Assembly (NCBI GenBank): GCA_022649305.1
Contig: JALCNW010000011.1
Coordinates: forward strand, 17,524 to 81,523
Direction: 5' to 3'
Length of the DNA: 64,000 nucleotides
Source: Enterobacter sp.
Lineage (GTDB): Bacteria; Pseudomonadota; Gammaproteobacteria; Enterobacterales; Enterobacteriaceae
In this document: positions 30,689 to 40,677 of the stretch, piece by piece
Layout of the letters: each line of letters starts with the position of its first letter
Numbering within the stretch: position 1 is the first letter of the stretch
The notes under the pieces: model-generated
Told to the model about the DNA's origin: nothing
The model's input: only the letters and a program-made list of their open reading frames with translations
Database searches by the model: none
Program-made: the position numbers and the translations under genes

Positions 30689-31404
30689 TATTTCACCACC
30701 ATGTGCGCATCAGAAATGATATGCGTCACGTCATCCAGATGCCCAATTGCGGCTTCGCCTGAACGATCAAACTTGCTTTTATCAATCAGTAATAGCGATT
30801 GCGAAGCGCGCTTAAGCAGCAGCGATTTAAAATCGGCATTGACCGCATTCGAGTCCCAGAGTGCGCCGTTGCTGTCGATGCCTTCACAAGAAAAAATAAA
30901 CAGGTCAATCTCCAGCGATTTAAGCTGTGAAACCGGCGATGAGCTGACGTAGCAACCATATTTGCGCTGTAAGGTGCCGCCAGAACAGGTCAATTGAATC
31001 TGTTCGCGTTTGCTCAACTCCTGGCAGATCGGTTGGCTGTTTGTGAAAACGTGAAGGTCGATATCGGGAAGCTGGCGCGCCAGATGCCAACAGGTCGAGC
31101 TGGCATCGAGCGCGATAACCATGCCTTCTTCTATCCAGGCCAGCGCTTCTCGGGCGATATCCGCTTTGTGAGCAAAGTGGCTTTTGCGACGGATATGAAA
31201 TGGGTCGCCACTATCCTGATTTTCGCGATGAATATATTTAGCGCGCCCGTGGTTACGCAGCACTTTGCCCAGTGCCTGTAGTTCGCTGAGATCGCGGCGA
31301 ACCGTCTCTTTACTGACGTTAAGCTCTACGGACAACGCTTCCGTCGTCAGGCTTTTATGATTGATCAGCAGGTCTATGATGGCTTGCTGGCGCGCCGCTT
31401 TCAT
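30688..31404 (-). CDS. fucR: FucR, DeoR-type fucose regulator without its operon
   Basis: A 238-residue DeoR-family regulator, closely matching E. coli FucR (243), which activates the fucose regulon with fuculose-1-phosphate. The N-terminal helix-turn-helix is SLTTEALSVELNVSKETVRRDL (about 18-39); the sugar-phosphate domain contains ALDASSTCWHLARQLPD and IFSCEGID. The last residues differ: it ends HMVVK where E. coli has a longer VTSLVTA-type tail. No fucA, O, P, I, K or U gene is present; xni lies 23 bp upstream on the same strand. The gene looks intact, so it may regulate distant genes or be a remnant. Confidence 0.9.
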   Translation of the reverse strand: MKAARQQAIIDLLINHKSLTTEALSVELNVSKETVRRDLSELQALGKVLRNHGRAKYIHRENQDSGDPFHIRRKSHFAHKADIAREALAWIEEGMVIALDASSTCWHLARQLPDIDLHVFTNSQPICQELSKREQIQLTCSGGTLQRKYGCYVSSSPVSQLKSLEIDLFIFSCEGIDSNGALWDSNAVNADFKSLLLKRASQSLLLIDKSKFDRSGEAAIGHLDDVTHIISDAHMVVK

Positions 31405-31427
31405 CTCTTGTCACTCCATCATTCGTA

Positions 31428-32192
31428 TTAATGACCTGCCCAGCGCAGCTGCTGCAAATTGCCATCGAGCTGCAAATCAGTCTGCAATCGCGCCACGTCC
31501 CGACAAATAAACGCCATCTCTTTATGCGCTTCCAGCTTCTTGCGCCATTTCTCTGGCACATCTTCAAGATGGGCATAAATCCCTTCGAGATCCTGAAAAT
31601 CCGTCAGTAACTGTGCGGCGCTTTTTGGGCCAATGCCCGCAACGCCCGGTATTTTTGAGCTGCTGATTCCGGCAAGGCCCCAGTAATCGGGAAGCTGTTG
31701 CGGCGACACGCCAAACTCGCTGGCAATAAAAGGAGCATCAAGCCAGCGTTTCTGGAAGTAGTCGCGAATACGAATAGTCGGTGAAAGTAGCTGGCAATAG
31801 CCTTTGTCGGTCGAGACGATAGTGGCCTGATGTCCGGCTCCTGCCACTTTTAACGCCAGCGTCGCGGCCAGATCGTCCGCTTCATTTCCGTGAGCACCCC
31901 AGCAGGGTACGCCGCGTTGCTCAAAGGCCGCACGAATGGCGGGCATTTCGCTGTGCAGATCGTCAGGCATTGGCGCGCGCCCGGCTTTGTAATCTGGTAA
32001 TCGCTGGTGACGCCAACCGGTATTGCGCGCTTCATCGTCGAATACGGCGACGACGTGGGTTGGCGTGCTGTGGCGGATAAGCTGTTCCAGCGCGTGCAAA
32101 CAGGTGTCTTTGCACGGCGTGCCTTGTACCGCATGTATGCGGCGAATGAGATTTAGCGCGTCAACAATCAGCAAATGAACAGCCACAGACAT
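31428..32192 (-). CDS. xni: Xni (ExoIX), FEN-like flap endonuclease
   Basis: Protein related to the 5'-nuclease domain of DNA polymerase I. The start at 32192, behind GGGAG, gives 254 residues (E. coli 251) and the N-terminus [19 protein letters not shown] with the first metal Asp. Further acidic residues occur in [19 protein letters not shown] and [10 protein letters not shown], and the helix-hairpin-helix [21 protein letters not shown] is clear. Like E. coli Xni it lacks part of the metal cluster of true polymerase I nucleases. It lies downstream of sdaB and upstream of fucR, where E. coli has the fuc operon between. Confidence 0.94.
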   Translation of the reverse strand: MSVAVHLLIVDALNLIRRIHAVQGTPCKDTCLHALEQLIRHSTPTHVVAVFDDEARNTGWRHQRLPDYKAGRAPMPDDLHSEMPAIRAAFEQRGVPCWGAHGNEADDLAATLALKVAGAGHQATIVSTDKGYCQLLSPTIRIRDYFQKRWLDAPFIASEFGVSPQQLPDYWGLAGISSSKIPGVAGIGPKSAAQLLTDFQDLEGIYAHLEDVPEKWRKKLEAHKEMAFICRDVARLQTDLQLDGNLQQLRWAGH

Positions 32193-32264
32193 TCTCCCTT
32201 TTATCCAGTCGATTAAGGGTAACACTGCAAACAGATGGAAACTACGAAAGGCGAGAATAACGGG

Positions 32265-32292
32265 AAGGTGCCTCGCAGAAACGAGGCACCTT
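32265..32292 (-). terminator. Hairpin after sdaB
   Basis: A perfect 11-bp inverted repeat (AAGGTGCCTCG / CGAGGCACCTT) with a 6-base loop, starting 7 bp after the sdaB stop. It has only two T on the downstream side, so it may attenuate rather than fully end sdaCB transcription into xni. Confidence 0.6.
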
Positions 32293-32298
32293 TATGAC

Positions 32299-33666
32299 TT
32301 AATCGCAGGTGACAATCTTCATCGCCAGGCCGCCGCGAGAGGTTTCGCGGTATTTGGCGTTCATGTCTTTACCCGTTTCGTACATGGTCTCGATAACTTT
32401 ATCGAGGCATACGCGCGGCTCACTGGTACGGCGCAGCGCCATACGTGAAGCGTTGACCGCTTTTACGGAGGCAATCGCGTTACGTTCAATACATGGCACC
32501 TGAACCTGTCCGGCGACGGGATCGCAGGTCAGCCCAAGGTTGTGCTCCATGCCGATTTCTGCCGCGATGCAAACCTGCGTCGGGCTACCGCCCAGCAGCT
32601 CGGTAAGCCCCGCCGCTGCCATTGAGCAGGCCACGCCCACTTCGCCCTGACAACCGACTTCCGCACCCGAAATCGAGGCGTTCATCTTGTACAAAGAGCC
32701 GATAGTGCTGGTAACCAGCAGATAACGAGCCAGTGAGTTGGCATTCACTTCACGGATAAACTTATCGTAATACGCAAGTACCGCCGGAACGATACCGCAT
32801 GCGCCGTTGGTCGGTGCGGTGACGACACGCCCGCCAGCAGCGTTTTCTTCGTTGACCGCCAGCGCAAACATGTTGATCCAGTCGACCACGGCCATCGGAT
32901 CGGTGGTGGTTTTGTCGGTGCTGACCAGCATACGACGCAGCGCAGCCGCACGGCGCGGAACGCGCAGTTTGCCCGGCAATACGCCCTCTGTCGTGATACC
33001 GCGCTCGATACCGCCACGCATCACGTCCCAGACGTTGTTAAAGTGCTGTTCCAGCTCTTCTTTGGTGTGCAACGCCAGTTCATTTTTCATCATCAGGCCA
33101 GAGAGGGATAAACCTGTTTCCTGGCAGTGACGCTGTAAATCCGCCGCATTTTTATACGGATAAGGCACCGCAACCGATGAATCATTCGGCTGACCAAAGT
33201 GATCTTCGTCGACGATAAAGCCGCCGCCGATAGAGTAATAGGTTTGGCTGTAAATAGCCTTTTCACCTGCCAGCGCGGTAATTCGCATACCGTTCTCGTG
33301 CAGGGAGAGGTTGTCAGCATGGAAATTCATGCACTTATCAACCGGGAATTCTACTTCATGCTCGCCGTTCGCCAGGAGCAGACGACCATGGGTGTTAACG
33401 TCCTGAATAAAACCAGGGATTGCATCAATATCTACGGTATCCGGCAGGTTTCCCGCCAGTCCCATAATGATAGCGATGTCGGTGTGGTGACCTTTGCCCG
33501 TTAAGGAAAGGGACCCGTAAACATCAACGACCACGCGAGTTACGTCGTGAAGAATGCCGCGTGCAATCAAGTCATCCGTGAATTGTTTACCGGCTTTCAT
33601 TGGTCCGACAGTGTGAGAGCTGGAAGGACCAATACCGATTTTAAAGATATCGAATACGCTAATCAT
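32299..33666 (-). CDS. sdaB: SdaB, L-serine deaminase II
   Basis: Iron-sulfur L-serine ammonia-lyase that makes pyruvate and ammonia. The 455-residue length equals E. coli when started at ATG 33666 ([21 protein letters not shown]); a longer upstream reading is not supported. The beta domain carries SSSHTVGP, the alpha domain the Cys residues of the 4Fe-4S site ([43 protein letters not shown]). It follows the serine transporter gene sdaC with a stem-loop between them, so uptake and breakdown are linked. Confidence 0.97.
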   Translation of the reverse strand: MISVFDIFKIGIGPSSSHTVGPMKAGKQFTDDLIARGILHDVTRVVVDVYGSLSLTGKGHHTDIAIIMGLAGNLPDTVDIDAIPGFIQDVNTHGRLLLANGEHEVEFPVDKCMNFHADNLSLHENGMRITALAGEKAIYSQTYYSIGGGFIVDEDHFGQPNDSSVAVPYPYKNAADLQRHCQETGLSLSGLMMKNELALHTKEELEQHFNNVWDVMRGGIERGITTEGVLPGKLRVPRRAAALRRMLVSTDKTTTDPMAVVDWINMFALAVNEENAAGGRVVTAPTNGACGIVPAVLAYYDKFIREVNANSLARYLLVTSTIGSLYKMNASISGAEVGCQGEVGVACSMAAAGLTELLGGSPTQVCIAAEIGMEHNLGLTCDPVAGQVQVPCIERNAIASVKAVNASRMALRRTSEPRVCLDKVIETMYETGKDMNAKYRETSRGGLAMKIVTCD

Positions 33667-33697
33667 GATGCGTCCATTGCTATCAGTCAGAGAGGAT

Positions 33698-33720
33698 TGC
33701 GCTGCCCTTAAGGCAGCGCA
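33698..33720 (-). terminator. Intercistronic hairpin between sdaC and sdaB
   Basis: A perfect 9-bp stem (TGCGCTGCC / GGCAGCGCA) with a 5-base loop lies 7 bp after the sdaC stop and 31 bp before the sdaB start. There is no T-tract. It could stabilise sdaC mRNA or lower sdaB expression relative to sdaC. Confidence 0.5.
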
Positions 33721-33727
33721 GTAGGTA

Positions 33728-35017
33728 TTAGCTGAACAGAGAGAAGAAAATCGCGGAGATGGCAATCAGACCCATAATCACAACGAACACGTTGCTGATA
33801 TGGCCGCTGTATTTACGCATCGCCGGTACTTTCTGAATCGCGTACATCGGCATCAGGAACAGAATCATCGCGATAATCGGGCCGCCCAGGGTTTCGATCA
33901 TGCCGAGAATGCTCGGGTTCATGGTCGCGACCGCCCAGGTGGTCACCAGCATGAACAGGGCAGTGATTTTGTTCAGCTTGTTGATTTCGATGCTCTTACC
34001 TTTGCCGCGCAGAGATTTAATCACCATACCGTTGAAGCCTTCACGTGCGCCCAGGTAGTGGCCGAGGAAGGATTTGGTAATCGCGATAATCGCGATGATG
34101 GGTGCCATCCACGCAATCAGCGGCGCGTTAAAGTGGTTCGCCAGGTAAGACAGAATCGAGATGTTCTGGGCTTTCGCTGCTGCCAGGTCCGCCGGGGACA
34201 GGCTCAGTACACAGCTGAACACGAAGAACATAACGGTAATAACCATCATGATGTGAGCACGTGCCAGGATGCTGGAGCACTTCTTCTCTGCGCCCTGACC
34301 GTATTCTTCGCGCTTCGCTACGGCAAAGGAGGAGATAATCGGGGAGTGGTTGAAGGAGAATACCATGACCGGAATCGCCAGCCACAGAGTCATCCACAGG
34401 CCGTTGCCGGTTGCCGATGCGCTGCTAAAGGACAGCGTTTCCAGTGCGGCGCTGTTCCACTGTGGGATCAGGTAGCAGGCCAGAATCATCAGCGCAATCA
34501 CGAACGGGAATACCAGAATACTCATCGCCTTAACGATCATCTGCTCGCCGAAACGTACGATGGTCATCATGCCGATAATCAGAATCAGCGACAGGATCGC
34601 GCGCGGTGGCGGCGTCATGTGCAGCTGGTGCGTCATAAAGCTTTCAACGGTGTTGGTGATAGCCACGCTATACACCAGCAGAATCGGGTAGATCGCGAAG
34701 AAGTAGAGCAGGGTAATCAGTTTACCTGCGCCGATACCAAAGTGTTCTTCAACGACTTCAGTGATGTCTTCGCCCGGGTTTTTACCTGACAGCACAAAAC
34801 GGGTCAGACCGCGGTGTGCAAAGTAGGTCATCGGGAAAGCAATAATCGCCATGATGATCAGCGGAATCAGACCGCCAACACCTGCGTTAATAGGAAGGAA
34901 CAGTACACCAGCGCCGATTGCTGTGCCGTAAAGGCCAAGCATCCACATGGTATCCGTTTTACGCCATCCACTTCGGGATTCTGTCGAAGCAATGGTGCTG
35001 GTTTGAGTGGTTTCCAT
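33728..35017 (-). CDS. sdaC: SdaC, serine:H+ symporter
   Basis: High-affinity L-serine transporter of the hydroxy/aromatic amino-acid permease family in the inner membrane. The start at 35017, behind AGGAGATACAG, gives 429 residues as in E. coli; an upstream in-frame start would add 14 unsupported residues. About eleven membrane segments are visible, with the conserved [19 protein letters not shown] in the first and [18 protein letters not shown] in the middle. It is also the reported receptor of some colicin-like toxins and phages. It heads sdaC-sdaB. Confidence 0.97.
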   Translation of the reverse strand: METTQTSTIASTESRSGWRKTDTMWMLGLYGTAIGAGVLFLPINAGVGGLIPLIIMAIIAFPMTYFAHRGLTRFVLSGKNPGEDITEVVEEHFGIGAGKLITLLYFFAIYPILLVYSVAITNTVESFMTHQLHMTPPPRAILSLILIIGMMTIVRFGEQMIVKAMSILVFPFVIALMILACYLIPQWNSAALETLSFSSASATGNGLWMTLWLAIPVMVFSFNHSPIISSFAVAKREEYGQGAEKKCSSILARAHIMMVITVMFFVFSCVLSLSPADLAAAKAQNISILSYLANHFNAPLIAWMAPIIAIIAITKSFLGHYLGAREGFNGMVIKSLRGKGKSIEINKLNKITALFMLVTTWAVATMNPSILGMIETLGGPIIAMILFLMPMYAIQKVPAMRKYSGHISNVFVVIMGLIAISAIFFSLFS

Positions 35018-35528
35018 CTGTATCTCCTGGAGGAACAATTTGTCAGGCTTTTTAGTCAATTCCGATGAAAAATGGCCTGGCTGTAATATGAAATTCGTTT
35101 AATGACGGTTTTTTTATAATTTATGCCCGTAACTATTGGCGGGCGGAAAGATACATTTTAGTTATGAATCTATCAGTGATCCCGATCCCAAATGCAATAA
35201 TCCACTTATGATGTGGACATTTTTAGGCCAAAAAACTGTTAATAAAACATCAAAGCGAATTTACGGGCGCGAAGGCTACCATTAACGACATATGGCAGGA
35301 TAGCTTAGGCTCCGAGATACGTGTGATTGGCTGTAAAGATTGGGTTTTTTAGTTTTTTCTGACGGTTAATTTCGATTAAGACTGATAAATCACGGCTGAA
35401 AAATGAAGGTAATCGTTTGCGTATTCGTTGAGAATGTAAATGAGATAAGTGATACCTATGTTTTTAACGATAAAAATAGAAAAAGCCGGGGAGTACCCGG
35501 CTTGAGGAAGATGTAGACGAATATTCTG
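35018..35528. other. sdaC upstream region, non-coding
   Basis: This 511-bp gap between sdaC and ppnN, both on the minus strand, has no credible gene. It holds the ppnN terminator at its right end and an inverted repeat GCCCG-N10-CGGGC at 35125-35144. The sdaC promoter must lie here; E. coli sdaC is controlled by CRP and Lrp, but I see no strong CRP site (the best, around 35322-35337, has only one good half). Confidence 0.6.
35483..35503 (-). terminator. Terminator of ppnN
   Basis: An 8-bp stem AAGCCGGG / CCCGGCTT with a 5-base loop; on the minus strand it is followed by TTTCTATTTTTA. It starts 26 bp after the ppnN stop. Confidence 0.88.
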
Positions 35529-36893
35529 CTATGTGCAGATCTCGTAACAAGGAATATAGGCCGAGCCAGGCAACTTCATACGATGCTGAGCAACGAAGCC
35601 CTGAAGCAGATCGTCCATGCGGCGCATCATGTCGCTGTCACCGTGGATTTTATACGGGCCAAACTCTTCAATTGCCCGGATCCCCACCTCTTTCACGTTA
35701 CCGGCAACGATGCCCGAGAACGCGCGACGCAGATCGGCGGCCAGAACTTCTACCGGCTGATCCGGATACAGTTTGAGGTTCGCCATGTTTTCATGCGACG
35801 GCTCGAATGGCATCTGTAGATCTGGCGCAATACGAATCGACCAGTTAAAGCTGTAGGCATCACCGGTGTCTCGACGATTTTCTTTCACCAGCGGCATCGC
35901 TTTTTTCATCTGACGCGCCACTTCTGCCGCATCGTCAATGATGATGCGATAGTGGCTTCGTGCCGCCTCGCCCAGCGTATGCACAATAAACTCGTCCAGC
36001 ACGCGGAAGTAATCTGCGCTCTCTTTAGGCCCGGTAAGGATCAGCGGCAATACCTGATTTTTGTTAGCCGGATTCATCAGAATGCCCAGCAGATAGAGCA
36101 GCTCTTCTGCCGTACCCACGCCGCCAGGGAAGATAATAATCCCGTGTGCGATACGGACAAACGCTTCGAGGCGTTTTTCAATATCCGGCATGATGATCAG
36201 TTCGTTGACCAACGGGTTCGGTGGCTCAGCCGCAATAATGGACGGTTCGGTCATGCCGATAAAACGTCCTTCTTTATAACGCTGCTGCGCGTGGCCGACC
36301 GCTGCGCCTTTCATTGGGGCTTCCATCGCGCCCGGTCCGCAGCCGGTGCAAATGTTCAGTTCGCGCAAGCCCAACTGAGTACCTACGCGTCGAGCGTAGA
36401 GATATTCAGTTTCATTAATGGAGTGACCGCCCCAGCAAACGACCATGTTTGGTGCTTCGCCCACGTGCAGGGCACGAGCGTTACGCAGAATAGAGAACAC
36501 CAGGTTGGTCATGTGAACGGAGCTTTCCAGATTCAGGTGCTGGAAACGACCGGCGTTGTGAATTTGTCCGTTAACAAACAGGATATCGCGCAGGACGGCA
36601 AACAGGTTGGCCTGCAATGAGCGAATGATGCGCCCATCGACAAAGGCCTCTTCCGGCGGGTTAATCACTTCGAGTTTTACGCCACGTTCGCGGCGTAACA
36701 CGTTGATATCAAAGCTTTCGAAACGAGACAGCAGTTCTTTGCTGTTATCGGTCAGACTTCCGGAGTTCAGGACGGCAAGTGAACAATTGCGAAACAGTTG
36801 ATAAAGGTCGCTGCTGGCCGTGCGTTTAAGCATGTCCACTTCCAACTGCGACAACATATCCATTGAGCCGAGAGGGCTAATATGTGTAATCAA
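35529..36893 (-). CDS. ppnN: PpnN, pyrimidine/purine nucleotide 5'-monophosphate nucleosidase
   Basis: Cleaves nucleoside monophosphates to base and ribose-5-phosphate; (p)ppGpp binds and stimulates it in E. coli, linking it to relA in this window. The 454 residues equal E. coli YgdH. The LOG-family motif is [18 protein letters not shown] (about 265-282), and [14 protein letters not shown] is also present. Translation starts at TTG (36893), supported by an AAGGAG site six bases away and by the family N-terminus [13 protein letters not shown]. It stands between queF and sdaC and has its own terminator. Confidence 0.95.
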   Translation of the reverse strand: MITHISPLGSMDMLSQLEVDMLKRTASSDLYQLFRNCSLAVLNSGSLTDNSKELLSRFESFDINVLRRERGVKLEVINPPEEAFVDGRIIRSLQANLFAVLRDILFVNGQIHNAGRFQHLNLESSVHMTNLVFSILRNARALHVGEAPNMVVCWGGHSINETEYLYARRVGTQLGLRELNICTGCGPGAMEAPMKGAAVGHAQQRYKEGRFIGMTEPSIIAAEPPNPLVNELIIMPDIEKRLEAFVRIAHGIIIFPGGVGTAEELLYLLGILMNPANKNQVLPLILTGPKESADYFRVLDEFIVHTLGEAARSHYRIIIDDAAEVARQMKKAMPLVKENRRDTGDAYSFNWSIRIAPDLQMPFEPSHENMANLKLYPDQPVEVLAADLRRAFSGIVAGNVKEVGIRAIEEFGPYKIHGDSDMMRRMDDLLQGFVAQHRMKLPGSAYIPCYEICT

Positions 36894-37009
36894 GTGAGCT
36901 CCTTATGGGACGAAGATCTTCTTTCCCTGTTGATTACAATAGCCCTGGCTTATGACGTTTCACAACCTCAAGCGCGGAATACAGCACGCATATTGTGAAA
37001 ATATTTACT

Positions 37010-37852
37010 TTACTGGCGTACCAGACGCCCGATTGCAGGAACAAAATCGGTATTGGTGCGCCATGGGTTGATATCCAGCCCGCCGCGACGGGTGTATCGC
37101 GCATAAACGCTCAGTTTCTCAGGCTGGCAGAACCGCTGAATATCATTAAAGATTCGCTCGACGCACTGCTCGTGAAACTCATTATGATGACGGAATGACA
37201 CCAGATAGCGCAGCAGCTTCTCCCGGTCAATTTTCGGCCCACGATACTGAATCTGGACCGAACCCCAGTCGGGCTGGTGGGTAATCAGACAGTTGGATTT
37301 CAGCAAATGACTGACCAGCGTTTCTTCCACCACTTTATTCTCAGTGGCGTTTTCGAGGTAATCGGTGCTGAATTCGTAGTTGTCGATCTCGATATCCTGA
37401 TCGTCAATACAGGTGCCGTGGAAGTGGGCAATTGGCTGGCCTTCCAGTTCGTCGACACGATAGAGCGCCACGGTGACGCTACCTTGCGCGCAGGCGCTGA
37501 GATCGCGTTGAAGAGTCTGCTGAACCGCTTCCCAGGAGTCGAAACGAGTCTGGTTGAAGCTGTTCAGATACAGCTTAAAGCTTTTCGACTCCACGAGATT
37601 GACGCTGGAATAATCCAGCTCGACGTGGCCGACCGCCACCTGTGGCAAACCACGGGCATTCAGCCAGGAGAGTTCGTAAAGCGTCCAGATATCGCCGCCC
37701 ATAAAGGGCAGGGCATCTGCACGTAATCCCAATGGATCGCGGTTTAAGCTGCGCGGGACGCCTTGCAATAGGCTGGCGTCATAGATGTCGCGGTAATGTG
37801 TCGTTTTGCCCAGCGTTAAACCCGTTAACGCCTGATGATTTTCGTAAGACAT
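37010..37852 (-). CDS. queF: QueF, NADPH-dependent 7-cyano-7-deazaguanine reductase
   Basis: Reduces the nitrile preQ0 to the aminomethyl preQ1 in queuosine synthesis. The 280-residue protein (E. coli 282) is the two-domain form. The catalytic Cys188 and Asp195 lie in [16 protein letters not shown] and the NADPH/QueF motif [13 protein letters not shown] is at about 88-100. [14 protein letters not shown] lies in the C-terminal tunnelling fold. It is divergent from syd with 69 bp between. queD and queE, two earlier steps, lie at 60-61 kb. Confidence 0.97.
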   Translation of the reverse strand: MSYENHQALTGLTLGKTTHYRDIYDASLLQGVPRSLNRDPLGLRADALPFMGGDIWTLYELSWLNARGLPQVAVGHVELDYSSVNLVESKSFKLYLNSFNQTRFDSWEAVQQTLQRDLSACAQGSVTVALYRVDELEGQPIAHFHGTCIDDQDIEIDNYEFSTDYLENATENKVVEETLVSHLLKSNCLITHQPDWGSVQIQYRGPKIDREKLLRYLVSFRHHNEFHEQCVERIFNDIQRFCQPEKLSVYARYTRRGGLDINPWRTNTDFVPAIGRLVRQ

Positions 37853-37921
37853 GTTTCGTTGCCACTTTGCAGGTACACTAATAGCTCAAGTTTATCCTGT
37901 CTGACGCAAAGAGAGAAATCG

Positions 37922-38467
37922 GTGGATATTGAGACTGCAAATGCCCTGAAGGCATTCACTACACGCTACTGCGAGGCATGGCATCAAAAACACGATACGT
38001 GGCCGCAAAGCGAAGAGTTATACGGCGTGCCTTCACCCTGCATTATCACCACCCTGGATGACACCATTATCTGGCAGCCGCAGCCGTTCACCGCAGAGCA
38101 AAATGTAAATGCGGTTGAGCGCGCAATGGACCTCGTGGTACAACCTGCCGTTCATTCGTTTTACACCACACAGTTAGCCGGGGATATGCGCGCGCGCTTC
38201 GATAACGAAACGCTGACGTTGCTGCAAACCTGGAGCGAAGATGACTTCCAGCGGGTTCAGGAGAATCTGATTGGACATCTGGTGATGCAAAAACGCTTGA
38301 AGCTTGCACCGACGCTTTTTATCGCCACGCTGGAGAGTGAACTGGATGTTATCTCCGTCTGTAACCTGAATGGTGAAGTGATCAAAGAGACCATCGGTAC
38401 CCGCAAACGCGACATTCTCGCCCCCTCACTTGCGGAATTCCTCAACCGACTTGAGCCAGTTCTGTAA
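37922..38467 (+). CDS. syd: Syd, SecY-interacting protein
   Basis: Cytoplasmic protein that binds SecY at the inner membrane and is proposed to check the assembly of SecYEG. I start it at GTG 37922, which gives 181 residues, the E. coli length, with [21 protein letters not shown]; the longer upstream reading overlaps queF on the other strand. The [28 protein letters not shown] and [21 protein letters not shown] segments match the family. csrB follows downstream on the same strand. Confidence 0.94.
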   Translation: MDIETANALKAFTTRYCEAWHQKHDTWPQSEELYGVPSPCIITTLDDTIIWQPQPFTAEQNVNAVERAMDLVVQPAVHSFYTTQLAGDMRARFDNETLTLLQTWSEDDFQRVQENLIGHLVMQKRLKLAPTLFIATLESELDVISVCNLNGEVIKETIGTRKRDILAPSLAEFLNRLEPVL

Positions 38468-38485
38468 TCCAAAGTGCTACTGTGT

Positions 38486-38505
38486 TTGTGAGAGATCTCT
38501 TACAA
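38486..38505 (+). promoter_or_regulatory. UvrY (GacA-type) binding palindrome upstream of csrB
   Basis: The perfect palindrome TTGTGAGAGATCTCTTACAA (one internal mismatch pair) matches the known UvrY/GacA upstream box TGTGAGAGATCTCTTACA. A second partial copy, TTTGTGAGAGATC, follows at 38508-38520. They lie about 170-190 bp before the csrB start, consistent with the distant UvrY site on E. coli csrB. Confidence 0.85.
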
Positions 38506-38677
38506 GGTTTGTGAGAGATCGCCGTATTAAGTCGTAATCTACTCACTGCTTAATTTTAGTAACTTAATTAATTTCAGTGGCTTATGGCTTTATTTCTGCT
38601 TTTATACACGCTATCACCTCGCTGTGAGCCTTTCTGCATGGGTTGTAAGACGAAGCGGAATAGGGGATTCTATATAG

Positions 38678-39042
38678 GTCGACAGGACGCCGACACAAGA
38701 AACGAACATCAGGATGATGACGTTTCTTACTCAGGATACGTCAGGATGGCGCTGCAGGAAGGCTTCAGGATGAAGCAAAACGGATAACGCAGGATGCGTA
38801 AGGGACACCTCCAGGAAGGAGAATGAGAGCCGGTCAGGATGGTCGGTGGGTCAGGAAGGCCAGGACGTTTCAGGATGAAACATTCACATCAGGATGGTGT
38901 GAGCAGGATGCAGCAGGTTTATGGATGACCAGGTCTCAGGGCCAGAGGAAAAGTTGTCACGGATGAGCAGGGAGCACAAATTGTAGCTGGAATGCTGCGA
39001 AACGAACCGGGAGCACTGTTTTATACAGTGCTCCCTTTTTTT
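38678..39042 (+). ncRNA. csrB: CsrB small RNA, CsrA sponge
   Basis: A 365-nt RNA that sequesters CsrA. It begins GTCGACAGGA, just after a TATATA -10 (38671-38676), as in E. coli. By eye it carries about 20 GGA motifs, many as CAGGATG in the loops of short hairpins (for example CTTCAGGATGAAG at 38769, TTTCAGGATGAAA at 38869). The last segment AGAGGAAAAGTTGTCA and the end CTGCGAAACGAACCGGGAGCACTG match E. coli. The synteny syd-csrB-yqcC is also conserved. A short open frame overlaps it but is not real. Confidence 0.97.
39009..39042 (+). terminator. csrB terminator
   Basis: A 10-bp stem GGGAGCACTG / CAGTGCTCCC with a 7-base loop and seven T. Confidence 0.95.
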
Positions 39043-39100
39043 ATTTCTACCTTCCGCAATGCTATGCTTCGCGCCATTCCGTTTTTCAGTTGAGGTTTAT

Positions 39101-39430
39101 ATGACGCATCACGATAGCGTTCGTGCTCAGTTGCACGCCATCGAAGCAATATTGCGCGAACATCAGCTGTGGCAGGACATGGCTCCTGCGCCAGCAGCCT
39201 TCGAAAGCACACAACCATTTTGCCTGGATACCCTCGAACCGTTTGAATGGCTCCAGTGGATATTACTGCCACGTATGCATGCGTTGCTGGATGGCGGTCA
39301 TCCGCTGCCGCACGATTTTGCCATCGCGCCTTATTATGAAATGGCGCTTGATGCGGCTCATCCCGTTCGTGACGTGGTGCTAATCGAGCTGCAACGACTG
39401 GACGTGCTGTTTGCTGGTGGCAAGGCATGA
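39101..39430 (+). CDS. yqcC: YqcC, DUF446 family protein
   Basis: A 109-residue cytoplasmic protein equal in length to E. coli YqcC, with the family pattern EPFEWLQWILLPRMH and PLPHDFAIAPYYEMAL. The start ATG 39101 follows TGAGG; a longer upstream frame runs through the csrB terminator and is rejected. The stop overlaps the truC start (ATGA), so it is coupled to truC. Function is not known to me. Confidence 0.92.
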   Translation: MTHHDSVRAQLHAIEAILREHQLWQDMAPAPAAFESTQPFCLDTLEPFEWLQWILLPRMHALLDGGHPLPHDFAIAPYYEMALDAAHPVRDVVLIELQRLDVLFAGGKA

Positions 39431-40209
39431 CTATTGAGATCTTGTATCAGGATGAATGGCTGGTGGCGGTCAATAAACCGTCTGGCTGGTTGGTTCACCG
39501 TAGCTGGTTGGATCGCGATGAAAAAGTGGTGGTGATGCAAACCGTACGCGACCAGATTGGTCAGCACGTTTTTACCGTTCACCGCCTGGACAGACCAACT
39601 TCTGGCGTATTGCTGATGGGCTTGTCCAGTGAGGCCGGGCGGTTGTTATCGCAGCAGTTCGAGCAGCATCAAATTCAAAAGCGTTATCACGCCATTGTGC
39701 GCGGCTGGCTGATGGATGAAGGAACGCTTGATTATCCGCTGGTGGAAGAGCTGGATAAAATCGCCGACAAGTTTGCCCGTGAAAATAAAGACCCTCAGCC
39801 TGCGGTCACCGATTACCGCGGCCTGGCTACCGTCGAAATGCCTATAGCGACGGGCAAATTCCCGACGACGCGCTATGGTCTGGTGGAGCTTGAGCCTAAA
39901 ACCGGACGCAAGCATCAACTGCGTCGCCATCTTTCGCATCTGCGTCACCCTATTATTGGTGACAGCAAGCACGGCGATCTGCGCCAGAACCGGAGCGCGG
40001 CGGAACATTTTGGCTGCAATCGACTTATGCTGCACGCAAGTCAGCTTAGCCTCACGCACCCTTTTACCGGTGAGCCGCTCGTCATATCCGCAGGTCTGGA
40101 CGACGTGTGGATGCAGGCGCTGTCACACTTTGGCTGGGTGGGACAACTCCCCAAAAATGAAAGGGTTGAGTTTACGCCTGGCAACGTTCAGGATGAACAG
40201 CAACAGTGA
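39427..40209 (+). CDS. truC: TruC, tRNA pseudouridine(65) synthase
   Basis: RluA-family enzyme that makes pseudouridine 65 in certain tRNAs. The 260 residues equal E. coli. The catalytic Asp55 lies in the family motif VHRLDRPTSGVLLMGL; RYGLVELEPKTGRKHQLRRHL and LMLHASQLSLTHP are the conserved later strands. The start overlaps the yqcC stop, and yqcA follows 18 bp downstream, so the three likely form one operon. Confidence 0.97.
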   Translation: MTIEILYQDEWLVAVNKPSGWLVHRSWLDRDEKVVVMQTVRDQIGQHVFTVHRLDRPTSGVLLMGLSSEAGRLLSQQFEQHQIQKRYHAIVRGWLMDEGTLDYPLVEELDKIADKFARENKDPQPAVTDYRGLATVEMPIATGKFPTTRYGLVELEPKTGRKHQLRRHLSHLRHPIIGDSKHGDLRQNRSAAEHFGCNRLMLHASQLSLTHPFTGEPLVISAGLDDVWMQALSHFGWVGQLPKNERVEFTPGNVQDEQQQ

Positions 40210-40227
40210 TAATGAAGGAAATGAACC

Positions 40228-40677
40228 ATGGCTGAAGTTGGAATTTTTGTCGGCACAATGTATGGCAACTCACTGCTGGTGGCAGAAGAAGCTGAAGCGA
40301 TCCTGGCAGGGATGGGGCACAAGGCGAAAGTCTATGAAGATCCTGAGCTGGCTGACTGGCTAAAGTACAAAGATCAGTATGCACTGGTGGTGACGTCAAC
40401 AACCGGGCAGGGCGATCTTCCTGATAGCATTCTGCCACTGTTCCAGGGCATCAAAGATAGCCTTGGCTTCCAGCCGGGTGCCCATTATGGAATTATCGCC
40501 CTGGGCGACAGCAGCTATCCTAATTTCTGTGGTGGCGGTAAGCAGTTCGACGCCCTGCTGCAGGAGCAAAGCGCTCAGCGAGTGGGGGATATGTTACTGA
40601 TCGATGCCGGTGAACATCCCGAGCCAGAAAGCCAGTCTAACCCGTGGGTTGAGAACTGGGCCACACTCCTCAAATAA
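40228..40677 (+). CDS. yqcA: YqcA, short flavodoxin
   Basis: A 149-residue flavodoxin-type FMN protein. The phosphate loop is at about 9-15 (GTMYGNSLL), the isoalloxazine loops around [10 protein letters not shown] and [12 protein letters not shown]. It matches E. coli YqcA, a long-loop-lacking flavodoxin of MioC type; its redox partner is not known to me. It lies 18 bp after truC behind an AAGGAA site. A REP-like hairpin follows the stop. Confidence 0.94.
   Translation: MAEVGIFVGTMYGNSLLVAEEAEAILAGMGHKAKVYEDPELADWLKYKDQYALVVTSTTGQGDLPDSILPLFQGIKDSLGFQPGAHYGIIALGDSSYPNFCGGGKQFDALLQEQSAQRVGDMLLIDAGEHPEPESQSNPWVENWATLLK

Noticed and set aside
33800..34789. Plus-strand open frame of 329 codons within sdaC
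   Set aside because: Antisense shadow of a membrane protein gene; the product is low-complexity and full of Asn, Gln, Arg and His.
38584..38787. Small plus-strand frame of 67 codons
   Set aside because: It runs into the 5' part of CsrB, whose GGA-hairpin structure explains the sequence.
38678..39042. Repeated CAGGATG units resembling a short tandem repeat or CRISPR-like array
   Set aside because: Spacing is irregular and the units lie in small hairpin loops; these are the CsrA-binding sites of CsrB.
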